Of a stretch of 42,703 nt of DNA, positions 1 through 7,260 are shown in pieces. Position 1 is the stretch's first letter. Every line of letters begins with the position of its first letter. A model generated the notes under the pieces. It was given only the letters and a program-made list of their open reading frames with translations, did no database searches and was not told the origin of the DNA. This stretch comes from Acidobacteriaceae bacterium (GTDB lineage: Bacteria > Acidobacteriota > Terriglobia > Terriglobales > Acidobacteriaceae): assembly GCA_027306695.1 (NCBI GenBank), contig DAHUZH010000016.1:1-42703 (forward strand), read 5' to 3'. The position numbers and the translations under genes were made by a program.

Positions 1-4
1 CATG

Positions 5-71
5 TCGAACACGAATCGAACAATTTCGTACAGTGTTCGATTTCGTTCGAGTTCCGTTCGAGCCGCGTTCG
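5..71. repeat. Helically phased GTTCGA repeats, inverted halves
   Basis: TCGAAC occurs at 5-10 and 16-21. Its reverse complement GTTCGA occurs at 35-40, 45-50 and 56-61, with a partial copy GTTCG at 67-71. Within each half the starts are 10 or 11 bp apart, so all sites of one half face the same side of the helix, and the two halves point at each other across about 13 bp. The array ends some 50 bp before the first ORF of the toxin module, so it is probably an operator for an autoregulator. A partition or replication iteron array is the alternative. The function is inference; the repeats are read directly. Confidence 0.7.
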
Positions 72-124
72 CTATCGTCAATGGGTAGGAATGCGTAAAG
101 ACAATCAAGGAGTAAAATAATCGC

Positions 125-268
125 ATGGCTGAAAATCTGGTTACACTGGCGAAAAAGATCGCTCAGGCGGCACGCGCGAAGGTTGCGGAGGATCGCAAAC
201 GACTTGAGACCCTTCGTGTCCAGCGTCTTTCGCAGCAGGCCGAGCGCGTTTCTACTCCGTCCCATTGA
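125..268 (+). CDS. Small ORF, putative antitoxin partner of the zeta-type kinase
   Basis: This is a 47-residue, basic, mostly helical protein (MAENLVTLAKK...) with an AAGGAG ribosome site at 107-112. Its TGA stop overlaps the TTG start of the kinase gene by four bases, which is the translational coupling typical of toxin-antitoxin pairs. It shows no similarity that I recognise to the classical epsilon antitoxin. The antitoxin role rests on position, size and coupling only. It could also be a leader or a small DNA-binding protein acting on the phased repeats upstream. Confidence 0.6.
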   Translation: MAENLVTLAKKIAQAARAKVAEDRKRLETLRVQRLSQQAERVSTPSH

Positions 269-840
269 ACCAACCTACGCTCATCCTCATCGCCGGAGCC
301 AATGGTGCAGGGAAGAGTACCCTCACCAGTGGCAATGCTGAAATGTTTGGGTCGATGTCCCTTCTCGATCCGGATGCAGCGGCCCGAACAATCAACTCAG
401 AAATTGCTGGGGCTTCTGCAATCGCGGCGGGTCGGATGGTGCTTCAAATTGCGACAAGCAAGCTCCAGGAAGGCCAGAGCTTTGCGGTTGAGACGACTCT
501 CTCAGGCAAAAACTATCTGCAAATGATGTTGAAAGCCCGCGACCATGGCTTTGAAATCATCCTCGTTTATATTGGAACGAAAAACGTTGAGACCAACCTT
601 CTCCGTATTGCCAATCGTGTGCTTGCCGGTGGGCATAATGTTCCCGAAGCCGATGTTCGCCGCCGTTATGGGCGCAGCCTCCAAAATCTTCCCGTCGCCA
701 TTCACCGCGCCGATCATGTCATCCTCTTTGATAATTCCAGTGAAGACGGCTATCAGATCGTCGGCGTGATCGACCAAGGCCATGCTCAATGGTTCGATCC
801 AATTCCGCAGTGGGCTGATGCCTTGCAACATTCGCAGTAA
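265..840 (+). CDS. Zeta-toxin family P-loop kinase
   Basis: A 191-residue P-loop kinase of the zeta-toxin type. The Walker A motif GANGAGKST is at residues 11-19, followed by an acidic SLLDPD segment near residues 32-37 and a VETTLSG segment near residues 75-81, where zeta kinases carry substrate-binding and catalytic acidic residues. An RRRYGRS stretch further on resembles the arginine-rich lid that holds ATP phosphates. Known zeta toxins phosphorylate UDP-N-acetylglucosamine and so block wall synthesis; the substrate here is inferred from the family. The start is TTG, overlapping the stop of the 47-codon ORF. It sits beside conjugation genes, as expected for a maintenance module of a mobile element. 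Confidence 0.8.
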   Translation: MNQPTLILIAGANGAGKSTLTSGNAEMFGSMSLLDPDAAARTINSEIAGASAIAAGRMVLQIATSKLQEGQSFAVETTLSGKNYLQMMLKARDHGFEIILVYIGTKNVETNLLRIANRVLAGGHNVPEADVRRRYGRSLQNLPVAIHRADHVILFDNSSEDGYQIVGVIDQGHAQWFDPIPQWADALQHSQ

Positions 841-858
841 TACTCACAAATTTATGGC

Positions 859-1719
859 TCATGGGCGCACACTTCCAGAATGCACAACATGACGTTTTGC
901 GTTTTCCGGTGGATGTTTCGATATGTGCTTCGTAGCCGAGAGGCTTGCTCCCGGTCGAGGCGCAGAGCCAACTGTCTGCGAACTGTACACCGGAGCAGCA
1001 ACGTCCGGTTTGTGAAAACGCTCAACCTCAATCCCGGCCCATAAACCAATGACAAATGCAGCCGTGGCCATTGTCGGTAGCCAAACTCGGACAACATGCC
1101 GACCGAGTTGGTTCAAGAGTTTGTCAATTTCGCGTGCCCGGCATTCCACGGAGTAAACGACCCGATCATTCGCTGTGCTGACCTGAGCAGCAAGGCCCAT
1201 GTTGGGATGAGTCATACGCTGACATAGCTCAGTGAATTGCTTTTGCGCACTGGTCAATTCAGTAGCCGTCACCCGAAGCGATTGAGCGGTATCCGGCAAG
1301 CCAGATTTAAGGAAGTGCTGCCGCAAGCTTTCGCCCAACAGCTTTGCGATTCCTTGCGGGTCGAGACTGGCCTCCAGTTCGCTGGGCAAGTCTGCCAGAC
1401 GCGATTCCAGCAAACGAACATATTCCAGCATCCGCTCGCGTGCAGTTTCCGTCTGCTCCAGGAAGCTTTCCAGCACTTCCTTCAATTGCATTCGCTCGTC
1501 AGCAATCGCGCTCGGCGTCTCGCGCGTCAGCAGCGCAAGCACACCCATTGCCTCAAGAATGCGAAGCATTTCATCATCGGGGTCCAGTGTCTTCGTATGG
1601 GCAAGGACGCGATAGTATTCCACTTGGCGCTCTGGCGGAACAAGCTGCGCAAGCCTGTCGAAGAGGGTACATTCTCCAGACTCGCCAGCGGCATCTTGTC
1701 GAAGTGGCCCGGTACTCAT
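859..1719 (-). CDS. TraM-like conjugation accessory protein, membrane-anchored
   Basis: A 286-residue protein. Most of it is predicted helical and rich in charged residues (about 20-205), followed by one clear hydrophobic segment at about 211-230 and a short, basic, proline-containing tail. Its ATG overlaps the stop of the TraL-like gene in ATGA, and it is the last gene of a three-gene leftward unit. In RP4-type plasmids traK, traL and traM leave the transfer origin in this order, and TraM is a helical protein with a C-terminal hydrophobic end. Position and architecture fit TraM, although this protein is about twice the length of RP4 TraM and I cannot show sequence identity. It may be a diverged analogue. 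Confidence 0.5.
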   Translation of the reverse strand: MSTGPLRQDAAGESGECTLFDRLAQLVPPERQVEYYRVLAHTKTLDPDDEMLRILEAMGVLALLTRETPSAIADERMQLKEVLESFLEQTETARERMLEYVRLLESRLADLPSELEASLDPQGIAKLLGESLRQHFLKSGLPDTAQSLRVTATELTSAQKQFTELCQRMTHPNMGLAAQVSTANDRVVYSVECRAREIDKLLNQLGRHVVRVWLPTMATAAFVIGLWAGIEVERFHKPDVAAPVYSSQTVGSAPRPGASLSATKHISKHPPENAKRHVVHSGSVRP

Positions 1720-2441
1720 GGCAGCAACACCGGTTTTGCCTGGTCAAACTCTGCGAACAGTTTGCGGCGATAACTCTGCGCGCGGATCACCAAGGATGCC
1801 CGCCGCAATTCATCGACTGTGGTGCTGCGCTCGGCAATCTGGCCGAGCTTGACGCCATGCTGCCGTGCTGGATTTTCCATCTCTGCCAGACGAAAATCCA
1901 TGTGAATGATTGTCGGCGCAAATACTTTTCGGAATTGCATGGCTTGCTCGGTCGAATGCCAATAGGCGAAGTCTGCCAGAGGACTGACGGCGTTTTCCAC
2001 GATCATGTACTCGACACGATCTTGCAACCGGCTGGCCCAGGCCAGCACACTCTCCACACTGGCGGGGTCTGGAGTGATGACGCCGACGGCGGTGAAAACC
2101 ACCCCACCAGCGGCAACGTCCACGTACATGGAGTCGAACCAGTCGGCGGCAATTTGCCCCGAACCCGCACCCATGTCCGCCAAGATGATCGGCGCACCGT
2201 TTTCCAAGTGGTCTACAAAAGTGTCGAGACCCGCAGGCGTGTTGATATTTACTTTGGCGGCAGAACCATTGAAGTAATGTTGCAACGATCCACGCGTTTT
2301 ATTCTCGGTATCGAGGTCGAGCAACGTGCAGGGAATCTCATGGGCATCAAACCACTCGGCAAGTGTAGCCATGACGCCTGTCTTACCAACACCGCCTTTG
2401 CCGCCCATGGTGAAGACCACGCGTTTCGTGACAGCTGTCAT
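1716..2441 (-). CDS. traL: TraL-like ParA/MinD-type ATPase of a conjugation module
   Basis: A 241-residue ATPase of the ParA/MinD class. The deviant Walker A GKGGVGKT is at residues 14-21, the switch-like LLDLDTEN begins near residue 40, and an ILADMGAG strand-loop follows near residue 85. Length and C-terminal end (RAQSYRRKLFAEFDQA) resemble what I remember of RP4 TraL, a 241-residue protein of the relaxosome region. Both ends are translationally coupled by ATGA overlaps, to an HTH protein upstream and a membrane-anchored protein downstream, matching the traK-traL-traM order. A plasmid StbB-like partition ATPase is the main alternative. The family assignment is firm; the TraL name is a good inference. 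Confidence 0.7.
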   Translation of the reverse strand: MTAVTKRVVFTMGGKGGVGKTGVMATLAEWFDAHEIPCTLLDLDTENKTRGSLQHYFNGSAAKVNINTPAGLDTFVDHLENGAPIILADMGAGSGQIAADWFDSMYVDVAAGGVVFTAVGVITPDPASVESVLAWASRLQDRVEYMIVENAVSPLADFAYWHSTEQAMQFRKVFAPTIIHMDFRLAEMENPARQHGVKLGQIAERSTTVDELRRASLVIRAQSYRRKLFAEFDQAKPVLLP

Positions 2442-2848
2442 CGCGCACCTCCATCACTTCGCAAGGTCAGAGGTTCATTCTCTCGAAAGACAAAGCGCGC
2501 ACGCTTTGTTTGCTGCTCTGTGGGCTTTGCTTTGAATGCAGCAACGTGATTCCGCATGGATGACTGTGCTGCAGTCAGTTCCATGGACGGGAGTTCAAAT
2601 TGCGTCTGCTTCCGATGTTTGGCACGGACTTTGATGAAGGAATGAATGGTGCTGTGTGCGACGTACAATCCAATGCGCTCATGGAGCAGGTAAGCGACTT
2701 CGCGATACGTCCGGCCCTTGCGTCGGAGTTCGCGGATCAATTCTCGGTGAGGCTCCAGTTTGGATCGCGGCGCCTTGGTTGGAAGATTGGAAAATTCATT
2801 ACGAGAGGTTTGTTGTGCAACATCAGGGATGGAAAATGGAAGAGTCAT
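2438..2848 (-). CDS. TraK-like HTH DNA-binding protein
   Basis: The open frame runs to 3115, but the stretch before the ATG at 2848 is low-complexity and overlaps a hairpin-rich region, so I start at 2848, giving 136 residues beginning MTLPFSIPD. Residues about 35-75 form a helix-turn-helix (ELRRKGRTYREVAYLLHE, then a second helical stretch). The C-terminus is basic. RP4 TraK, which binds and bends oriT, has almost the same length (about 134) and sits first in the same gene order. Its stop overlaps the TraL-like start in ATGA. The likely role is binding the repeats directly upstream. The TraK name is inference from position, size and HTH. Confidence 0.6.
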   Translation of the reverse strand: MTLPFSIPDVAQQTSRNEFSNLPTKAPRSKLEPHRELIRELRRKGRTYREVAYLLHERIGLYVAHSTIHSFIKVRAKHRKQTQFELPSMELTAAQSSMRNHVAAFKAKPTEQQTKRARFVFRENEPLTLRSDGGAR

Positions 2849-2884
2849 AGCTATTCCCCGGAGGCGATTGGGATCGCACTCGGC

Positions 2885-3045
2885 TGACGACCATTGGTGA
2901 TCGTTGGGGCGCTCACAAAGCGACTGAAAATTCAGTCTCCAATGGTAAATGCCTGAATCCATAGCCATATCGCTTGGGGGCCGATTTCTGCATCGGCCAT
3001 TTTGCAGATTATTGGGTGGATCGTTGGGCAAACCATTGGGCAAAT
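2885..3045. other. Hairpin- and repeat-rich stretch, possible oriT or operator
   Basis: This stretch upstream of the TraK-like gene contains a perfect 7-bp inverted repeat GACTGAA/TTCAGTC at 2922-2937, and a second hairpin GGCCGAT/ATCGGCC with a 6-nt loop at 2979-2998. TTGGG direct repeats lie at 3012, 3024 and 3036, exactly 12 bp apart, with further TTGG(G) copies at 2894, 2904 and 2975. RP4-type transfer origins lie directly upstream of traK and carry inverted repeats plus accessory-protein sites. No relaxase or known nic consensus is visible, so oriT is a hypothesis. Confidence 0.4.
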
Positions 3046-3155
3046 GAAAATCAGTCCCCATAAAGGCCCCGATAAGCGTTTCCAGCCGTTCCCAGGGGTG
3101 TTTCAGGGTAACCACTCGTGCCCTGTTGTCCTATACTTGCCGAAATCTCAGGTCG

Positions 3156-3200
3156 CTCATAACCCAAAGGTCGTAGGTTCAAATCCTACCCCCGCAACCA
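3156..3200 (+). other. Attachment-site remnant: 3' part of initiator tRNA-fMet
   Basis: From 3156 the sequence is the 3' portion of an initiator tRNA: anticodon loop CTCATAA (CAT anticodon at 3158-3160), the CCC side of the anticodon stem, the variable region AAGGTC, T-stem GTAGG/CCTAC around the loop TTCAAAT, acceptor strand CCCCGCA, discriminator A and CCA at 3198-3200. Upstream the D-arm and the 5' acceptor strand (expected TGCGGGG) are missing, and the 5' anticodon stem does not pair. It is therefore not a functional tRNA but the 45-bp duplicated end left by site-specific integration. A tyrosine integrase gene lies 75 bp away. Confidence 0.85.
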
Positions 3201-3274
3201 AAGAATCAATAACTTAGAGAGAATCGCAAAAACCGATTCACTCCCATTTACTCCCAATAAGAAAAATCGACACT

Positions 3275-4531
3275 TTAGGCGCTCGCCCGCAAGGGCTTGA
3301 GCACCATCGTGACAACCTTCCCATTGGCTACTCGTTTCGACTCCGGCATCGCCTGTCCATACACGTTCATCGTGGTCTGGATGGAGGCGTGACGCATCAG
3401 TTCCTGCTGGACCTTCATCGGTGCTCCGGTCTCGTCCAGCCACGAACGATACGTGTGGCGGAACGTGTGCCAACCGATTTCGGCAAACTTCCCTGCTGCT
3501 GCGGTGCGCGCTGCATGGATGAGAACCCTCTTGCCGTTGGCTGTGGGCCCCTCCTGCACACACCACTCTCCCGTTGCCACGCCACAGGTAGGACATGGAA
3601 CCACGCAGCATCCCGAAGGGCGTAAGTAGCGCTTCTGGATCTCGGTTGAGTAGTAGGGTTTGTTCGAAAGTGGATTTGGAAACATCCATCCTTCTTCGGT
3701 CCTTGGGCACTCCTCGCGCCAGGCGAGCAGTACCTCCAGCAATGACTCATGGATCGGTACATGATCGTGAGAGTACTCGGTCTTCACTTCACCTACATGC
3801 CCGTTCACGACACTCCGTTGAACGAGAAGTTGACGATGGTCGATATCGAGATCACCCCACTGCAAGCCTGTGATTTCGCTGATGCGAAGTCCGAGGCATT
3901 GCGCCACCACGACCATCGTCCGGTACGGTTCAGGCAGGCTCGCCAGAATCGCCTGGAATGTCTCGTTAGTGAGGATCATGGGCCGCTTGTGCCGTTTGGT
4001 CGAATCTTTGACACGCACCATCCCGACGGGATTGCGGCGTTCGTTGAACAGCTCCCAACGCGCGGCACACTCGAAGATGATGTGCATTACGCCTCGAATA
4101 TGCGACTTCGTTTTGGGAGACTTGTCCATCTCTTTGAACCAACCCTCGATTGCCATCGGTCTTATCTGCCCGATGAGGTAATCGCCCCAACGCGGCTTGA
4201 TGTGCAGGTTGATGTTCGACAGGTACGACTTCCGCGTGGAGTAGCGTTCCGGCAACTCTTCCGCGATGTACCTGTCACAGAGACCGCCGAACATCACGGT
4301 TCCCAGATGGTGCATGGGCTTTTCAGCGTTGAGGTTGAGGAGAATCGCTTCGACGGCTTTTCGGGCATGAGCTTCGGTCTTGTACTGATCGGTGGTCCCG
4401 ATGAAGAGAGCTTTCCGTGCCCTCCCTCCAGTCGCTGCATCCTCGTAGTACCGAAACTCCCAGACGTCTGCGCTCTTCGCCCGCTTCTTCAGGGTTAAAC
4501 TTCCGAATTGATAATATGCTCGTGATTTCAA
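3275..4531 (-). CDS. Tyrosine recombinase / integrase with zinc-finger-like insert
   Basis: A 418-residue phage-type integrase. Residues about 1-65 form an arm-binding AP2-like region and about 75-170 a core-binding SAM-like region. The catalytic domain shows R216 (GLRISEITGLQW), K250, HTFRH with H355 and R358, H381 and the nucleophile Y391 (MNVYGQ), so all key residues are present. Between the last beta region and HTFRH, residues 306-345 carry an unusual insert with CPTC (313-316), C324 and H339 followed by AAR, a C-x2-C-x7-C-x14-H pattern like small phage zinc-binding modules. The gene reads toward the tRNA-fMet fragment and is followed upstream by an excisionase-like gene. It would recombine at the tRNA-fMet site. 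Confidence 0.9.
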   Translation of the reverse strand: MKSRAYYQFGSLTLKKRAKSADVWEFRYYEDAATGGRARKALFIGTTDQYKTEAHARKAVEAILLNLNAEKPMHHLGTVMFGGLCDRYIAEELPERYSTRKSYLSNINLHIKPRWGDYLIGQIRPMAIEGWFKEMDKSPKTKSHIRGVMHIIFECAARWELFNERRNPVGMVRVKDSTKRHKRPMILTNETFQAILASLPEPYRTMVVVAQCLGLRISEITGLQWGDLDIDHRQLLVQRSVVNGHVGEVKTEYSHDHVPIHESLLEVLLAWREECPRTEEGWMFPNPLSNKPYYSTEIQKRYLRPSGCCVVPCPTCGVATGEWCVQEGPTANGKRVLIHAARTAAAGKFAEIGWHTFRHTYRSWLDETGAPMKVQQELMRHASIQTTMNVYGQAMPESKRVANGKVVTMVLKPLRASA

Positions 4532-4634
4532 GGTTTCCTCCCTGACTCACGGCACTAATGGCGTGCCTCAAGGATAGTCGATTGGGTGTCGAATCGCCAG
4601 TAAAATCGGGCATATTCACGCTTGTGAAATCGTT

Positions 4635-4868
4635 TCAGCTCGCCTGCTTGCGATCAATCCAGGCGTTGATCGTGGAGGCCCTGAAGCGCCAGAGTTTACC
4701 CACCTGAACCCCGGCTATCAGTCCTCGAAGAACCATGCGCTGAAGCGTGCGGGGATGGACATTGAGCATCGCGGCGGCTGTGTGGCTGTCCAGTAAGGGT
4801 TCAATGCCTGAACGTCCAAGGATTGGCAGCATGTGCTCTGACGTAGGCGGCTTCTTCTGGTCATACAT
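4635..4868 (-). CDS. Excisionase-like MerR/HTH_17 DNA-binding protein
   Basis: A 77-residue protein ending in a winged HTH of the excisionase class: LLDSHTAAAMLNVHPRTLQR, then MVLRGLIAGVQVGKLWRFRASTINAWI. This helix-turn-helix plus the wing motif GKLWRF is typical of small DNA-bending factors next to integrases. It lies 103 bp upstream of the integrase gene on the same strand, so the two are probably cotranscribed. The expected role is to steer the integrase toward excision or to regulate it. Confidence 0.8.
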   Translation of the reverse strand: MYDQKKPPTSEHMLPILGRSGIEPLLDSHTAAAMLNVHPRTLQRMVLRGLIAGVQVGKLWRFRASTINAWIDRKQAS

Positions 4869-5143
4869 CGCAAACCTCCGTGGTGCTTTGAAGGTGAATC
4901 GCCAGCCATGAAATGTCCAATGATTTGCGCAAACGGGGTTATGAGCGGCACGTATAACTGCAATACCCGCTCAACACGAACGAAAGTTCACCCTTCTTAC
5001 CGTTTCATCAAAGCGCTGTAACTGATTGATTGACAACAGGTTTTATCCCTGTGAATACTTTTGATAATTCGGCGGGTTGAATCTCGCTGTCCCTGCCGAC
5101 CCTTCACCCATGCGTACACGTTGAGCAAAAGGGGGACTGGGCC
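4869..5143. promoter_or_regulatory. Spacer between xis-like gene and lysR remnant; possible promoter
   Basis: No gene is visible in this 275-bp spacer between divergently oriented genes. A TTGACA box at 5030-5035 is followed 17 bp later by GAATAC (5053-5058), inside TGTGAATACT, which resembles an extended -10 reading rightward to the lysR remnant. The A+T content is higher than in the flanking chromosome, as is common in acquired DNA. The promoter is a pattern match only. Confidence 0.35.
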
Positions 5144-5581
5144 ATGCAAAAGCCGCTGTTAGAGATTCGACACCTGAACGCAATCATTGTCTTGTCGGAA
5201 GAACTTAACTATACGCAGGCGGCCGTCCGCCTCGATATGAGTCAACCCGGCTTATCCCGCCTGATACAAGATGCAGAGCGTCGTCTTGAACGAACGCTCT
5301 TCCACCGCAACCATCACAAAGTGGAGTTGACAGATGCGGGTCGCACCTGTGTTGCCGAGGCAACCCTCGCCCTCGAACATGAAGAGCGTGCGATTCAGTA
5401 CACGAGAGCCCACGCACGGAACGTGGACAGCAACCTCGCGGTCGGACGTTCACAGTATGCTGATCCGGTTCTGACGGACGTATTGCTGGCTGTCCATCCT
5501 ACCCTTGCTGCGCAAGGATGGAGCACCCTGTTCATTCCAGAAACGCAGGTCCCTCCGGTCGGGATGACAGGGCATTTTTAG
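5144..5581 (+). pseudogene. Truncated LysR-type regulator with repeat-derived tail
   Basis: The first ~118 residues are a normal LysR N-terminus: the HTH (ELNYTQAAVRLDMSQPGLSRLIQDAERRLE-like, residues about 24-52), the wing with LFHRN and the linker helix, then the start of the effector domain (DSNLAVGRSQYADPVL). LysR proteins are about 300 residues, but this frame stops after 145. From about 5494 the DNA is a family A palindrome followed by a family C repeat (GGTCCCTC...GGGATGACA at 5549-5568), so the last ~27 residues are translated intergenic repeat. The effector domain is lost. The gene probably belonged to the island, and the break marks its right edge. Confidence 0.8.
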
Positions 5582-5683
5582 CGCGAAGGAATTTTCCCAA
5601 GGTTAGCGGAACTCACCCGCGAACCCTGGCCGATATACTGGAATGTTTGTTTTCTCTCTGACAATGACGAAGGAGCAATGGAA

Positions 5684-7120
5684 ATGGCTGAAGTTCGCAA
5701 GGAAAAAGATTCGCTGGGACATGTGGAGGTCCCGGCGCGTGCGTATTACGGCGCGCAGACGGCGCGGGCGGTGGACAATTATCCCATCTCCGGGATGCGG
5801 GCGCATCCGCTGTTGATTCGCGCGCTGGGCATGGTGAAGGCGGCGGCGGCGCAGGCGAACAAAGAATTGGGACTGGTCGAGCCGGAGCGCGCGGACGCGA
5901 TTTTGCAGGCGGCGCGGGAGGTGATCGACGGCAAGTGGGACCCGGAATTTGTCGTCGATATTTTTCAGGCTGGCGCGGGCGTCAGCCTACATATGAATAC
6001 GAATGAAGTTTTGGCCAACCGCGCGAATGAGGTCCTTGGCGGCAAGCTGGGCGAGTACGACCGCGTGCATCCAAATGACCATGTGAATTACGGCCAGTCG
6101 ACGAACGACGTATTTCCGACAGCGATGCGTGTGGGCGCGTTGCTGGCGCTGGAAACGTTGTACCCAGTGCTGGAGTCGCTGGCGGCGAGTTGCGAGAAGA
6201 AGGCCAAAGAATTCGACGGCATCATGAAATCCGGGCGCACGCACATGCAGGACGCGGTGCCGATCCGGCTGGGCCAGGAGTTTGCCGCGTATGCGGTGGC
6301 CATTCGCAAGGCGAATAAAAGCATTCATCATGCCAGCGATTCGCTGCGGGAGCTTGGCCTGGGCGGCTCCGCCGTGGGGACTGGCATCAACACGCATCCC
6401 GACTATCGCGTGAAGGCGATTGCGAACCTGGCGAAGCTCTCCGGGCAAAAGCTAGTGCCGGCGGAAGACATGTGCTGGGCGATGGAATCGAATGCGTGCA
6501 TGGCGGAGGTGAGCGCCGCGCTGCGTGGGCTGGCGCTGGAGGTGATTCGCATCTCGAACGATTTGCGCCTGCTGTCTTCGGGACCGAATACGGGGTTGGC
6601 AGAGATTTTTCTGCCGAGCCTGCAACCAGGTTCCTCGATCATGCCGGGCAAGATCAATCCGGTGATGCCGGAGCTGGCTGCGATGGTGAGCTTTCAGGTG
6701 ATCGGCAACGACACGGCGGTCGCCTACGCGGTGCAGGCGGGTCAGTTGGAATTGAACGTGATGATGCCGACCATGGCGTACAACGTGATGCAGTCGATTA
6801 CTATTCTGGCCAACATGCTGCGGCAGTTCGACCGGTATTGCATTGCCGGAATCACGGCGAATGAGGCGCGCTGCAAGATGTACGCGCAGAGTACAGTGTC
6901 GCTGGCGACGGCGCTGAATCCTTACATCGGATACGCGAAGGCGGCGGAGATTGTGAAGGAGTCGGTGGCGACGGGACGGTCGATCATCGAGCTGGCGCGC
7001 GAGAAAAAATTGCTGAGCGAAAAAGAAATTGCGGAGATCCTCGATCCGGTGCGGATGACGGAGCCGCAGTATCCGCTGGATGCCGCGAAGCATCGCGATG
7101 AAGTGAAGGCGAAGGCGTAG
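5684..7120 (+). CDS. aspA: Aspartate ammonia-lyase (aspartase), class II fumarase family
   Basis: About 478 residues, reversible deamination of L-aspartate to fumarate and ammonia. The superfamily signature reads GSSIMPGKINPVMPE, and the active-site segments SGRTHMQDAVP and NYGQSTNDVFP are intact. Aspartase-like details separate it from fumarase C: VIGNDTAV, AGQLELNVM, and GITANEARC where FumC has GIEPN. I prefer the ATG at 5684 over 5678 because AAGGAG (5670-5675) is 8 bases from the former and only 2 from the latter. It stands alone between the island edge and a convergent gene. Fumarase activity cannot be fully excluded. Confidence 0.8.
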   Translation: MAEVRKEKDSLGHVEVPARAYYGAQTARAVDNYPISGMRAHPLLIRALGMVKAAAAQANKELGLVEPERADAILQAAREVIDGKWDPEFVVDIFQAGAGVSLHMNTNEVLANRANEVLGGKLGEYDRVHPNDHVNYGQSTNDVFPTAMRVGALLALETLYPVLESLAASCEKKAKEFDGIMKSGRTHMQDAVPIRLGQEFAAYAVAIRKANKSIHHASDSLRELGLGGSAVGTGINTHPDYRVKAIANLAKLSGQKLVPAEDMCWAMESNACMAEVSAALRGLALEVIRISNDLRLLSSGPNTGLAEIFLPSLQPGSSIMPGKINPVMPELAAMVSFQVIGNDTAVAYAVQAGQLELNVMMPTMAYNVMQSITILANMLRQFDRYCIAGITANEARCKMYAQSTVSLATALNPYIGYAKAAEIVKESVATGRSIIELAREKKLLSEKEIAEILDPVRMTEPQYPLDAAKHRDEVKAKA

Positions 7121-7146
7121 GGCTTTTTCAGGGTTGATTCTTCCCG

Positions 7147-7248
7147 CCCTTTGCAAAGAGCGCAAAGGGTGGGGCACCCGAAACGGAGGGATAACAGAAA
7201 TTTTTTACGCCCGAGTGCTTCCCATCCTTGCTGCGCAAGGATGGGAAG
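7147..7248. repeat. Two family A palindromes in a convergent gap
   Basis: The first hairpin pairs CCCTTTGC (7147-7154) with GCAAAGGG (7162-7169). The second is a perfect 14-bp stem, CTTCCCATCCTTGC (7218-7231) with its complement at 7235-7248, around a TGC triloop. The CCTTGC/GCAAGG core recurs near 5503, 28487 and 41110, and a variant occurs near 41850. Lying between convergent aspA and the barrel gene, these stems could also end transcription, but neither is followed by a strong T-run. Confidence 0.8.
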
Positions 7249-7260
7249 CCTGTGCATTTG

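Noticed and set aside
1344-2549. 401-codon plus-strand frame across the TraL- and TraM-like genes
   Set aside because: It lies opposite two genes with clear ATGA coupling and a P-loop; composition is that of an antisense frame.
3125-3200. Complete tRNA gene
   Set aside because: The 5' acceptor strand, D-arm and 5' anticodon stem do not pair; only the 3' 45 nt fit tRNA-fMet.
5678-7120. Fumarase C identity for the class II lyase
   Set aside because: VIGND, AGQLELN and GITAN match aspartase rather than FumC (GNFELN, GIEPN).
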